Source: Myxococcota bacterium
GTDB taxonomy: Bacteria; Myxococcota_A; UBA9160; UBA6930
Assembly (NCBI GenBank): GCA_028277885.1
Contig: JANQFK010000079.1
Span: forward strand, 1-64,000
Direction of reading: 5' to 3'
DNA: 64,000 bases
Both the position numbers and the translations under genes were made by a program. Each line of letters begins with the position of its first letter. The stretch's first letter is position 1. Shown here in pieces: positions 43,044 through 52,690 of this stretch. The notes under the pieces are model-generated. The model was given only the letters and a program-made list of their open reading frames with translations. It made no database searches and was not told the origin of the DNA.

Positions 43044-43732
43044 TGGCGCGACGCATCCCCGAGGAGCGCTTCGACGAGCTCATCGACGGCGCCACCGAGG
43101 TCTTCATCGCCAACGGCTACCGGCGCACCCAGATGGCCGACGTCGCCGAGGCGGTGGGGGTCGCCAAGGGGACGCTCTACGGATACGTGGAGGGCAAGGA
43201 GGCCCTGTTCTGGCTCTGCCTGCTATGGGCGGACCGCAGCGGCTCCGTGGAGCGCCCGGAGTCGCTGCCCGTCCCCACGCCCCGCACCGGGGAGCTCTCG
43301 GCGCGGGTCAAGGGGCGGCTCACCGAGGAGTCGGTGCCGCCGGCCCTCGCCGCGGCCCTGGCCCGCCCGCGGGCCCCGGACGCCCGCGCCGAGCTCGAGG
43401 CCGTGCTGCGCGAGCTCTACGCCATGCTCGACCGCTACCACCGGGCCATCAAGCTGATCGACCGCTGCGTCGACCACCCCGAGCTCGGTCACCTCTGGCA
43501 GACCCTGGGCCGCGAGCAGAGCCGCGCCGCGTTGGCCCGCTACCTCGAGAAGCGCATCCGCGCGGGCCAGGTCCGCCGGGTCCCGAACCTGCGCCTGGCC
43601 GCCCGCCTGGTGATCGAGACCCTCACCACCTGGGCGGTCCACATCCGCTGGGACCGCTGCCCCGAGGACCACGACCCCGACGAGGCGCGGGAGAACGCCA
43701 TCGAGTTCCTGGTGCGGGGCCTGCTCGCCTGA
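43043..43732 (+). CDS. TetR family transcriptional regulator (GTG start overlapping upstream stop)
   Basis: RIPEERFDELIDGATEVFIANGYRRTQMADVAEAVGVAKGTLYGYVEGKEALF. Confidence 0.9.
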   Translation: MARRIPEERFDELIDGATEVFIANGYRRTQMADVAEAVGVAKGTLYGYVEGKEALFWLCLLWADRSGSVERPESLPVPTPRTGELSARVKGRLTEESVPPALAAALARPRAPDARAELEAVLRELYAMLDRYHRAIKLIDRCVDHPELGHLWQTLGREQSRAALARYLEKRIRAGQVRRVPNLRLAARLVIETLTTWAVHIRWDRCPEDHDPDEARENAIEFLVRGLLA

Positions 43733-43753
43733 GCCCGCGCTCCCGGCGCGGGC
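43733..43753 (+). terminator. GC-rich hairpin GCCCGCG-N7-CGCGGGC immediately after TetR stop (no U-tract)
   Basis: 7-bp perfect stem directly 3' of the stop codon. Confidence 0.4.
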
Positions 43754-43802
43754 CGGCCACCCCGCCACCCCCCACTACCCAAGACCGCCCGAAGATGAGA
43801 GG

Positions 43803-45245
43803 ATGGGGGCGGAGAACCCCCGTTTGGCATCCCCGGCGCGCCCCCATCGCCACATCGAAGAGGCAGCCGGCGGCCCCAAGGTGGCCGCCTTCTTCGACGT
43901 GGACCGCACGCTCCTGGCGGGCTTCTCCGCCACGGCGTTCTTCCAGGAGCGTCTGCTGAGCGGCCGCATGGCGCCGGCCGAGATGGTCGAGACCCTGCGC
44001 GGCACCCTCGGCTACGCGCTCGGGCGCACCGGCTTCTCGGGCATGGTGGCGGCGGCCACGGCGGCCTACCGCGGGCTCTCCGAGGCGGCGCTCCAGGAGA
44101 TCGGGGACGAGGTGTTCGAGAAGCACCTCGCCACCCAGATCTACCCCGAGTCGCGCGCGCTGGTCCGCGCCCACCAGGACCGTGGCCACACCGTCGCGAT
44201 CGTCTCCTCGGCCACGCCCTACCAGGTGGAGCCCGTGGCGCGGGAGCTCGGCGTGGAGCACGTGCTGTGCACGCGCCTCGAGGTGGAGAACGGCGCCTTC
44301 ACCGGTCGGGTGGTGAAGCCCACCTGCTTCCGCGAGGGCAAGCGCGTGGCCGCCGAGTCCCTCGCCGCCGCCCACGACCTCGACCTCTCGGAGAGCTTCT
44401 TCTACACCGACAGCATCGACGACCTGCCGCTCCTCGAGGCCGTGGGGCGGCCCCTCGCGCTGAACCCCGACGCGCGGCTCTCCCAGATCGCCAAGGAGCG
44501 GCAGTGGCCGGTGCGGCGCTTCCACAGCCGCGGGACGCCGGACGCCGAGCAGCTGCTGCGCACGGGCCTCGCCTACGGGAGCCTGCTGCCCTCCATCGGC
44601 CTGGGCACCGCGGTGGGGCTGCTGAACCGCTCGCGCCGCGAGGCCGTGAACGTGATCGGGTCGCTGTGGGGCGACCTCGCCCTGGCGGTCTCGGGCGTCG
44701 ACCTGCGCGTCGAGGGCGAGGAGCACCTCTGGTCCCAGCGGCCCGCGGTCTTCATCTTCAACCACCAGAGCGCCCTCGACCTGCCCCTCATGCTCAAGCT
44801 GGTCCGGCGCGACGTCACGGGCATCGGCAAGAAGGAGATCGAGCGCGATCCGATCTTCGGGCCGCTGGGCCGGGCGGCGGGCGCGGTCTTCATCGACCGC
44901 GCCGACACCGCCAGGGCGATCGAGGCGCTCCAGCCCGCCGTAGAGGCCCTCGAGCACGGCCGCTCCCTGCTGATCGCGCCCGAGGGCACGCGCCAGAAGA
45001 CGCCGCGCCTCGGACGCTTCAAGAAGGGCGCCTTCCACCTCGCCATGCAGGCGGGCGTCCCGATCGTTCCCGTCGTGTTCCGCAACGCCCTCGATGCGCT
45101 GCCCAAGGACGCGCTGGTGGTGCGCCAGGCCACGGTGTACGCGGTGGTGCTGCCGCCGGTGGACACCACGGGCTGGACGAAGGAGAGCCTCGACGAGGAG
45201 ATCGAGGCGATCCGCCGCCGCTACGTCGAGGTCCTCGAGGGCTGA
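43803..45245 (+). CDS. HAD-IB family phosphatase fused to 1-acylglycerol-3-phosphate acyltransferase (PlsC-like)
   Basis: AAFFDVDRTLLAG, FYTDSIDDLPLLEAVG (HAD); FIFNHQSALDLPLMLKLV, FIDRADTARAI, PEGTRQ (PlsC). Confidence 0.93.
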   Translation: MGAENPRLASPARPHRHIEEAAGGPKVAAFFDVDRTLLAGFSATAFFQERLLSGRMAPAEMVETLRGTLGYALGRTGFSGMVAAATAAYRGLSEAALQEIGDEVFEKHLATQIYPESRALVRAHQDRGHTVAIVSSATPYQVEPVARELGVEHVLCTRLEVENGAFTGRVVKPTCFREGKRVAAESLAAAHDLDLSESFFYTDSIDDLPLLEAVGRPLALNPDARLSQIAKERQWPVRRFHSRGTPDAEQLLRTGLAYGSLLPSIGLGTAVGLLNRSRREAVNVIGSLWGDLALAVSGVDLRVEGEEHLWSQRPAVFIFNHQSALDLPLMLKLVRRDVTGIGKKEIERDPIFGPLGRAAGAVFIDRADTARAIEALQPAVEALEHGRSLLIAPEGTRQKTPRLGRFKKGAFHLAMQAGVPIVPVVFRNALDALPKDALVVRQATVYAVVLPPVDTTGWTKESLDEEIEAIRRRYVEVLEG

Positions 45246-45256
45246 GAGGAGGCTCC

Positions 45257-46258
45257 ATGAAGCTCCGCGTCGCCGTGCTCGGTGCCGGCTCCTTCGGCAC
45301 CACCGTCGCCCACCTCGTGGCGCGCAACTCGCCCGCCACCCTGTGGTGCCGGAGCGCCGAGACCGCCGACCAGGTGAACCGCGAGCATCGCAACGGCCGC
45401 TACCTGGCCGACTACGCGCTGCACCCGGAGCTGCGGGCCACCGCCTCCCTCGAGGAGGCGGTGCGCGAGGCCGACGTGGTGGTGCTCGGCGTGCCCTCCC
45501 ACGGCTTCCGGGAGGTGCTCTCCGAGGTCGCCCAGCACATCCGCCCCTGGGTCCCGGTGGTGAGCCTCGCCAAGGGGCTCGAGCTCGGCACCCACCTGCG
45601 CATGACCCAGGTGATCCGCGAGGTGCTGCCCGAGCACCGGGCCGGAGCGCTCACGGGCCCGAACCTCGCCAAGGAGATCATGGCGGGCTACGCGGCGGCG
45701 GCGGTGATCGCCTTCGACGACCTCGACGTCGCCCGCCAGCTCCAGGGCGTCTTCCACTGCGGCGTGTTCCGCGTCTACACCAACCGCGACGTCGCCGGCT
45801 GCGAGCTGGGCGGCGCCCTCAAGAACGTGATCGCCATCGCGACGGGCATGGGGGACGGCCTCGGCGTCGGCGACAACACGCGGGCGGCGGTGATCACCCG
45901 CGGCCTCGCGGAGCTCACGCGCCTGGGCGTCGCCATGGGGGGCGAGGCCTCGACCTTCGCCGGCCTGGCCGGGATCGGCGACCTGATCGCCACCTGCGCG
46001 AGCCGCCAGAGCCGCAACCGCCACGTGGGCGAGGAGCTCGGCAAGGGCCGCACCATCGAGGAGATCATCGCCTCGATGAACCAGGTGGCCGAGGGCGTGA
46101 AGACCTCGCGGGTGGTGATGGAGCTGGCGGACAAGTACGGCGTGGACCTGCCGATCGCGCGCGAGGTCTACGGCGTGGTGCACGAGGGCCGCACCGCCAT
46201 GGACGCCTACCGGGGCCTCACCCGCCGCCCGGCGGGCTCGGAGCACGACGCCGCGTGA
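45257..46258 (+). CDS. gpsA: NAD(P)-dependent glycerol-3-phosphate dehydrogenase
   Basis: VAVLGAGSFGTTVAHLVARN, VSLAKGLELGT, LTGPNLAKEI, GALKNVIAIATGMGDGLGVGDNTRAAVITRGLAE. Confidence 0.95.
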   Translation: MKLRVAVLGAGSFGTTVAHLVARNSPATLWCRSAETADQVNREHRNGRYLADYALHPELRATASLEEAVREADVVVLGVPSHGFREVLSEVAQHIRPWVPVVSLAKGLELGTHLRMTQVIREVLPEHRAGALTGPNLAKEIMAGYAAAAVIAFDDLDVARQLQGVFHCGVFRVYTNRDVAGCELGGALKNVIAIATGMGDGLGVGDNTRAAVITRGLAELTRLGVAMGGEASTFAGLAGIGDLIATCASRQSRNRHVGEELGKGRTIEEIIASMNQVAEGVKTSRVVMELADKYGVDLPIAREVYGVVHEGRTAMDAYRGLTRRPAGSEHDAA

Positions 46259-46294
46259 GCGGCGCCGTCAGCGGGGTCGCGGCCTGAACACGGG

Positions 46295-47620
46295 TCAGCT
46301 CCGCGCGGCCGCCGAGTCGATGGCGCGGCCCAGGGCCCCGACCATCTGGTCGAGCTGCTCCTCCTCGATCACGAAGGGCGGCCCCATCAGCACCACGTCC
46401 TTCGCCACCCCGGACCCGCCCGGGTAGAAGAACACGCCCTCGCCGAGGCCCGCGGCCAGCACCCGCGTGGTGAAGTCCACGTCCGCGGGCCAGGGCCGGT
46501 TGCCGTCGCGGTCGCGCACCAGCTCGACGGCCCACCACAGCCCGAGGCCCCGCACCTCGGCCACGTGGGGGTGGTCGCGCAGGGCGTCGAGCTTCTTGCC
46601 CAGCTCGGCCCCGAGGCGCGCGCAGCGCGCCACCAGCTCCTCGCGCTCCAGGATCCCGAGCACCGCGTCGGCGGCCGCGCAGGCGGACGGGTGGGCGCCG
46701 AAGGTGAAGAACATCAGGTCGTCGCCGCGCTCCGCCATGGGGGCCACGACCTCCTCGCGGGCGTAGACGCCGCCCATGGGCGCGTAGCCCCCGGCCAGCC
46801 CCTTGCCCGCCACCAGGATGTCGGGCTCGAGCCCGAGGTGCTCCACCGCGAAGTTGCGGCCGGTGCGCCCGAAGCCGGACATCACCTCGTCGGCGATGAT
46901 CAGCACGCCGCGCCGACGGCAGATCTCGGCCACCCGCGGCCAGTAGTCCGGCGGCGGGACCAGCACGCCCGCCGTCGAGCCCGTGACGGGCTCCGCGAGG
47001 AAGGCGGCCACGTTGTCCGCGCCGACGGCGTCGATGGCCTCGGCGACCGCGTCGGCGCAATCCACGTCGCAGCTCTCGCGCTGCCTGCCGAGGGGGCAGC
47101 GCAGGCAGTAGCAGGCGGGTGCCTTGGGCCAGTCGCTGAGCAGGGGCAGCAGGTTCTTGCGCCGCTTCGCGCTGCCGCCGGCCGATAGCGTCGCCACGGT
47201 GGCGCCGTGGTAGGAGAGGTCCCGGCCCAGGACGAGGTGGCGCGCGTCCTCGCCGCGGGCGGCGAAGTGCTGGCGCGCCAGGCGGATCGCCGAGTCCACG
47301 GACTCCGAGCCGCCGCTCGTGAGGAAGATCCGCCCCAGGCCCTCGGGCAGCCATGCGCCGCGCAGGCGCTCCACCAGGCGCAGGCGGCTCTCGGTGGCGA
47401 AGACCGGCACCACGTAGGCCTCGCGGCGCACCGCCTCGGCCATGGCCTCGGCGACCTCGGGGCGGCCGTGGCCCACGTTGGACACGATGGCGCCCCCGGC
47501 GGCGTCGAGGATGCGGTGGCCGCCGTCGGTGTGGAGCCAGACCCCCTCGGCGCGCTCGATGGCGAGGGGGACGGCGCCGGGGCGCGGGACGAACGCGTAG
47601 GCGTCCTTGTCGAGGGGCAC
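46295..47620 (-). CDS. Class III aminotransferase
   Basis: DAAGGAIVSNVGHG, LTSGGSESVDSAIRLARQH, LIIADEVMSGFGRTGRNFAVEH, LVAGKGLAGGYAPMGGV. Confidence 0.92.
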   Translation of the reverse strand: MPLDKDAYAFVPRPGAVPLAIERAEGVWLHTDGGHRILDAAGGAIVSNVGHGRPEVAEAMAEAVRREAYVVPVFATESRLRLVERLRGAWLPEGLGRIFLTSGGSESVDSAIRLARQHFAARGEDARHLVLGRDLSYHGATVATLSAGGSAKRRKNLLPLLSDWPKAPACYCLRCPLGRQRESCDVDCADAVAEAIDAVGADNVAAFLAEPVTGSTAGVLVPPPDYWPRVAEICRRRGVLIIADEVMSGFGRTGRNFAVEHLGLEPDILVAGKGLAGGYAPMGGVYAREEVVAPMAERGDDLMFFTFGAHPSACAAADAVLGILEREELVARCARLGAELGKKLDALRDHPHVAEVRGLGLWWAVELVRDRDGNRPWPADVDFTTRVLAAGLGEGVFFYPGGSGVAKDVVLMGPPFVIEEEQLDQMVGALGRAIDSAAARS

Positions 47621-47788
47621 GCGTGGAGCATAGTCCCCCGGGAGCCGTCGACGCCCGGCTGCTCGAGCGCGCTCCCGCCCTCGAGCCCGCCCGGTTCCAG
47701 GGCTCGCCGAGACCGTGGCGCCGGACGAGGGACGCGCGCAGGCCATCGTCCGGGCGCCGTACCGCGCCGCGAGGGCGGAGCCCGGAGC

Positions 47789-49177
47789 CTAGAAGCTCAG
47801 CGAGAGCTGGGTGTAGAGGTAGTCGGAATCGCCCTGGCGGCTCGAGTTCGGTGCGTCGTCGATGAAGTCGCCCGCGAACAGGTGGGCGTAGCCCAGCTCG
47901 AAGCGGACGTTGCCGGGCACCACGTCCCAGCGGACGCGCAGCTCGGCCTGGGTCCCGACGTGACGGCCGGCGTCGCCGCTCGGGTCCACCACGCCTGCGG
48001 TGGTCCAGGCGTCGCGCTCCTCGGCCAGCCAGAAGCCGCGCACGGCGAGAAAGGCGGAGAGCGTCGGCGCCGGCTTCAGCTGGAGCCGCAGGCCCGGGGT
48101 GCTGACGTTCGAGCGGGCGAAGGCGCCGTAGATGCCCGTGGGCCCGAAGTCGAAGCGCCGCGCGCCGAAGAGCGTGTCGTAGCGCTCGTTGTCCGAGTCC
48201 GTCGGGTCCTCGTCGCCGCTCGCGTAGTCGAACTGCAAGGCGAGACGGGGAGACCAGGGCGCGTCGAAGCGGTAGCCCAGCTCGACGTGGTGGAAGTGGG
48301 CGAAGTGGTCGAGCTCCTGCCGGCTCGCGGTGCCCAGCCGGGACTCGCCGAGCTGGATCGCCGACTCCACCTGGTAGTCGAAGTGCCCGGCGCGCGGCGC
48401 GCGCAGCAGGCGGAACCCGGGCGTGTAGAGCTCGCGGTTCCGCGTGGGCCGGCTGGGGTCGTCCCGCTCGTGGAGCCCGAACACGAACAGCTCGAGGGCG
48501 TCGCCCCGGGCCAGTGGCGTGCGGCCGAAGAGGCCCCAGAGCTGGGTGTCCACGCTCTCCCGGTCGAACTCCACGCGGTCGTGCCGCAGGCGCCCGGGCT
48601 CGTCGGGGAGACGCCGGACGGGAAGCATCCAGAAGGCGCGCAGCTCGCGACCCGCGTCGTCCAGCCAGCGCAGGTCGAGGCCGTCGAAGCCGTTCGCCGT
48701 GTTGCGGTAGCGGTTGCGCGCCACGAAGCGCCGGCTCCCCACGTCCATGGTGATGCGGCCCGCGCGGAGCGTGGTGCGCCCGTCCCAGGGCCCCTCGCCG
48801 CGGAGCGTGAGCCGCGCCTCCAGCAGCTCGAGGGTGTTCACCGACGTGGTGTCGATCGGGGTGTTCGGGTCCTCGAGCTCCGTGCGCGAGTCCTGGATCT
48901 CGGCGCCGAGCTCGAGCCACGGCGTGAGGCGCAGCGCGGCGCGCAGCCGGGTGCGGATCGCGATGACGTCGTCGCGCCCGTCGCGGCCGGCACGGAACGG
49001 GTCGTCGAGGAGCTCGTAGCGGACGCGGTGGTCGCCCGAGAGCGAGAGGCGCTCGGGCAGGCCCAGGAAGTCCCCGAGGCCGTCCTCGAGCCGCCACGGC
49101 TCGGCGGCGCCGGCCGGGGCGGCGGCGAGGAGCCCGACCAGCAGGACGCCCGCGCTTCTCGCCCCGATCGCGGCCAC
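47789..49177 (-). CDS. Alginate-export/porin-type outer membrane beta-barrel protein
   Basis: Signal peptide (GARSAGVLLVGLLAAAPAGAA), LSLSGDHRVRYELLDDPFRAGRDGRDDVIAIRTRLRAAL, C-terminal LYTQLSLSF aromatic end. Confidence 0.82.
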   Translation of the reverse strand: MAAIGARSAGVLLVGLLAAAPAGAAEPWRLEDGLGDFLGLPERLSLSGDHRVRYELLDDPFRAGRDGRDDVIAIRTRLRAALRLTPWLELGAEIQDSRTELEDPNTPIDTTSVNTLELLEARLTLRGEGPWDGRTTLRAGRITMDVGSRRFVARNRYRNTANGFDGLDLRWLDDAGRELRAFWMLPVRRLPDEPGRLRHDRVEFDRESVDTQLWGLFGRTPLARGDALELFVFGLHERDDPSRPTRNRELYTPGFRLLRAPRAGHFDYQVESAIQLGESRLGTASRQELDHFAHFHHVELGYRFDAPWSPRLALQFDYASGDEDPTDSDNERYDTLFGARRFDFGPTGIYGAFARSNVSTPGLRLQLKPAPTLSAFLAVRGFWLAEERDAWTTAGVVDPSGDAGRHVGTQAELRVRWDVVPGNVRFELGYAHLFAGDFIDDAPNSSRQGDSDYLYTQLSLSF

Positions 49178-49285
49178 GAGCCCCCTCTCCGCACCCCTCG
49201 CGGGGCCCTCCGTATAGGACACCCCGGCGCCGGATGCGAAGCAGGCGGGATCGGCACCGCGCCCCTCGCCAGCTAGGGTCGAGGC

Positions 49286-49618
49286 GTGTCGAGGAAACGT
49301 CGCGCCGCAGTCCTGGAGCCGACGGGGATCGAGGGGGCCGCGGTCGTCTTCGCCGGAGCCGCCTTCGTGAACGTCGGCCTCGGCGCGCTCCTGATCCACC
49401 AGGCGTGGCTGGGTCCCATCGCGGGCAAGGCCTTCTGCCTGCTGGGCCTCGAGCTGGCCGCCGTGGCCCTCACCACGGCCACCGTGGCCCTGGCCCTCGG
49501 TCCCGTGTGGGGGGTGCCGGCCGCGCGCAAGGCCTGGGCGGCGGGCGCCTCGGCGCTCGGTCTGAGCGTGGCCGGAGTCCTGGTCGTCTTCCCCGGGCTG
49601 CTCGGCCCCGTCCCCTGA
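49286..49618 (+). CDS. Small membrane protein
   Basis: 110-aa ORF with two or three hydrophobic segments. Confidence 0.5.
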   Translation: MSRKRRAAVLEPTGIEGAAVVFAGAAFVNVGLGALLIHQAWLGPIAGKAFCLLGLELAAVALTTATVALALGPVWGVPAARKAWAAGASALGLSVAGVLVVFPGLLGPVP

Positions 49619-49619
49619 T

Positions 49620-49986
49620 GCGCGGGGACGCGGCGCTGCGGGCGTCGGCCACCGGGAAGGCGCTGGCGGCCTGCGCGTCGGGCGACCTCGCCGACGTCCC
49701 GACGCCCGCCGGAGCGCCGCTGCGCGCACGGGCCGCGCTCCCGACGGGCTCGAGGCGGTGGGGATCCGCACGGGCCGGGTCGGCGTGAAGGAGCCGCACC
49801 GGGCCTACCGGCCGCCCAGGGCGAATCGTTCCGCGCAGCATCGCCGGCGTCTCCGAGGACGTCGGCGAGGGGCGCCAGAGCCAGGCCCGGATCCTCCGCC
49901 AGCTGCACGAGTTCGACTCGGTGCTGCTGCCCGCCCACGAGCTCGGAGCCCTTCGACGCCTCGAGGCTCGCGCGGACGCGCCCTAG
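49620..49986 (+). pseudogene. Possible decayed ORF (frame-broken) ending VPRSIAGVSEDVGEGRQSQARILRQLHEFDSVLLPAHELGALRRLEARADAP
   Basis: Protein-like sequence with a stop at 49984-49986 but no matching start upstream; adjoining frames carry other protein-like fragments. Confidence 0.35.
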
Positions 49987-50159
49987 CGCCGCCCTCGCCT
50001 CGCGCGCTCGCGGTGCCGCCGCCGTCCCAAACCGCCCCATCCTTCGCCCGTCCCTCCGCTCGCCGCTTCGCCCGCCGCTTTGCCCGCCGGGCTGGCGCTC
50101 CTCCCCCGATCCGTCGCATCCTCGGGTCGCGCATCCCCGCGTCGCGAAGGAGGCCTCCC

Positions 50160-51896
50160 ATGTCCGAGATCAGCGTCGGCGAGCTCCTGGTTCGCTGTCT
50201 CCAGGCCGAGGGCATCGAGCTCGTCGCCGGCATCATCGACGGCGCCCACATCCCGATGGTGGTGCACACCGCCAAGTACGGGATCCGCTACGTGAACGCC
50301 CACCACGAGGAGGCCGCGGTGCACCTCGCCGAGGGCTACTCGCGCATCGCCCGCAAGCCGGGCGTGGTGATCGGCAACCCCGGCTGCGGCACGGGCAACA
50401 TGCTGGCCGGCGTGGTGAGCGCCCACGCCGAGGGCCACCCGATCGTGGCGATCGGCACGCTGCGGCCGCGCATCAAGACCGACCCGAACCGCGGCGGCGC
50501 CTGGCAGGCCGCCGACACCGAGAGCATGGCGCGCCCCATCACCAAGTACGCCGCCACGGTGCGCCAGTGGGAGCGCCTCCCGGAGATGATGCGCGCCGCC
50601 TTCCGCGCGGCCATGACCGGCCGCCCGGGCCCGGCCTACATCGCGATCCCCGACGAGCTGCTGCTCGAGCAGGTCGACGCCGACCGCCTGCCGCCGATCC
50701 ACGAGGCGTCGCGCTACCGCGTCACGAGCCTGGGCGCCGGCGACGCCGCCGCCATCGAGCGCGCCGCGGACCACCTCGCCCAGGCGAAGCGCGTCTTCAT
50801 CCACGCCGGCAAGGGCGTGCTCTGGGCCGACGGCGCCGCGGAGCTGCGCGCACTGGGCGAGCACCTGGGCGCCTGCCTGGGCGCGAGCCTCGGCGCCCGC
50901 GGCGTGGTGCCCGAGGACCATCCCCACTACTTCCATCCCTTCGATCTGGCCGGCGCCGGGCTGGCGCGGGCCGAGGCCGACGTCGTGCTCGTGGTGGGCG
51001 GGCGCCTCGGCGAGTACGACGGCTGGGGCGGGCCGCCCATGTGGGGCGACCCGGCCAAGCAGGTCACCATCCAGATCGACTCGGACCCGATGTCGATCGG
51101 ACTGAACCGCCCGGTGGACCTCGCCATCGTGGCCGACGCCCGCGCCGCCCTGGCGGCTCTCCTCGAGGCGGTGCGAGCCCGGGGCGCGGCGCGCGGCGCG
51201 CCGCCGGACCTGGCGCGCTACCGCGAGAAGACCGGCGAGACCATGCAGACGGGCATCGGCTACCTCGGCACGCCGTGCACCTCCGGCGCGAACCCCGGCA
51301 AGATGGTGATGGCGGTGCGGCAGCACTTCCCGCCCGACGCCATCACGGTGCTCGACGGCGGCAACACCACGCTCACGGGCGTCGCCTTCCACCCGATCCT
51401 CTCCTCGCCGAGCTTCCTGTACTCGGTGAAGATGGGCTACCTGGGAACCGGGCTGCCCTTCGCCATGGGGGCCCAGCTCGCCGCGCCCGAGCGTCCCGTG
51501 TGCCTGATCAGCGGCGACGGCGCCTTCGGGTTCCACGTGATGGAGCTCGAGACCGCCGTGCGCGAGGAGCTCCCCATCACCGTGGTGGTGGCGGTGGACG
51601 ACGCCTGGGGGATGGAGAAGACCGCCTTCGTCGCGCTGGGCTACGGCGCCTCGGACTGGGAGCGGCGCGGCATCGACCTGGCCTCCGTCGCCTACGACGA
51701 GCTCGCGCGCAGCCTCGGCTGCCACGGCGAGCGGGTCGAGCGGGACGAGGAGATGGAACCCGCGCTGGCCCGCTGCCGCCGGGCGAACGAGTCCGGCAAG
51801 CCCGCGCTGATCCACGTCCAGGTGGACCGCGAGCTCAACACGAAGCCGCCGGGCTGGGAGCAGTTCCGCGCGGCGCGCAGCGCCCAGGGCTACTGA
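50160..51896 (+). CDS. Thiamine pyrophosphate-binding protein (acetolactate synthase-like)
   Basis: HHEEAAVHLAEGYSRIARKPGVVIGNPGCGTGNMLAGVVSA, CLISGDGAFGFHVMELETAVREELPITVVVAVDDAWGMEK. Confidence 0.93.
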   Translation: MSEISVGELLVRCLQAEGIELVAGIIDGAHIPMVVHTAKYGIRYVNAHHEEAAVHLAEGYSRIARKPGVVIGNPGCGTGNMLAGVVSAHAEGHPIVAIGTLRPRIKTDPNRGGAWQAADTESMARPITKYAATVRQWERLPEMMRAAFRAAMTGRPGPAYIAIPDELLLEQVDADRLPPIHEASRYRVTSLGAGDAAAIERAADHLAQAKRVFIHAGKGVLWADGAAELRALGEHLGACLGASLGARGVVPEDHPHYFHPFDLAGAGLARAEADVVLVVGGRLGEYDGWGGPPMWGDPAKQVTIQIDSDPMSIGLNRPVDLAIVADARAALAALLEAVRARGAARGAPPDLARYREKTGETMQTGIGYLGTPCTSGANPGKMVMAVRQHFPPDAITVLDGGNTTLTGVAFHPILSSPSFLYSVKMGYLGTGLPFAMGAQLAAPERPVCLISGDGAFGFHVMELETAVREELPITVVVAVDDAWGMEKTAFVALGYGASDWERRGIDLASVAYDELARSLGCHGERVERDEEMEPALARCRRANESGKPALIHVQVDRELNTKPPGWEQFRAARSAQGY

Positions 51897-51903
51897 GGCC
51901 GGG

Positions 51904-52689
51904 GTGGCGGACGAGATCCTCGAGGACCGTCCCGGGCCGGGCCTGCACCGCATCACGCTGAACCAGCCCGGGCGCCGCAACCCGCTCTCGTCGACGATGA
52001 TGGGGCGGCTGTGCGACGCCCTCGATGCGGTGCGCGAGGACGCCGCGGTGCGCTGCGTGATCCTCGCCGCGGCGGGGCCCGCCTTCAGCGCGGGACACGA
52101 CCTGAAGGAGCTGGCGGGCCACCGCGGCGATCGCGAGCGCACCCGGGCCCTGTTCGATCGCTGCGCGTCGCTCATGGAGCGCATCCTCCACCTGCCCCAG
52201 CCGGTGGTCGCCCAGGTGCAGGGGATCGCGTCGGCGGCGGGCTGCCAGCTCGTCGCCACCTGCGACCTCGCCGTGGCGGCGGACACGGCGCGCTTCGTCA
52301 CGCCCGGCGTCGACATCGGCCTGTTCTGCTCGACCCCCATGGTGGCGGTCTCGCGCAACCTGCCGCGCAAGCGGGTGATGGAGATGCTGCTCACCGGCGA
52401 GGCCCTCGACGCCCCCACCGCCGTGGAGCTCGGCCTGGTGAACCGCTGCGTGGCGCCGGCCGACCTCGAGGCCGAGACCCTCGCCCTCGCGGGCCGCATC
52501 GCGGCCAAGCCCGCCAGCACGGTGCGCATCGGCAAGCAGGCCTTCTACCGCCAGGTCGAGCTGCCGACCCACGAGGCCTACGCCTACACGGCCGGCGTCA
52601 TGGCCCTGAACATGCTGGAGGAGGACGCCGGCGAGGGGATCGCGGCCTTCCTCGAGAAGCGCGACCCGGCCTGGCGCCGCGGGGACTGA
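51904..52689 (+). CDS. Enoyl-CoA hydratase/isomerase family protein
   Basis: LNQPGRRNPLSSTMMGRL, AGPAFSAGHDLKEL, GIASAAGCQLVATCDLAVAAD. Confidence 0.93.
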   Translation: MADEILEDRPGPGLHRITLNQPGRRNPLSSTMMGRLCDALDAVREDAAVRCVILAAAGPAFSAGHDLKELAGHRGDRERTRALFDRCASLMERILHLPQPVVAQVQGIASAAGCQLVATCDLAVAADTARFVTPGVDIGLFCSTPMVAVSRNLPRKRVMEMLLTGEALDAPTAVELGLVNRCVAPADLEAETLALAGRIAAKPASTVRIGKQAFYRQVELPTHEAYAYTAGVMALNMLEEDAGEGIAAFLEKRDPAWRRGD

Positions 52690-52690
52690 G

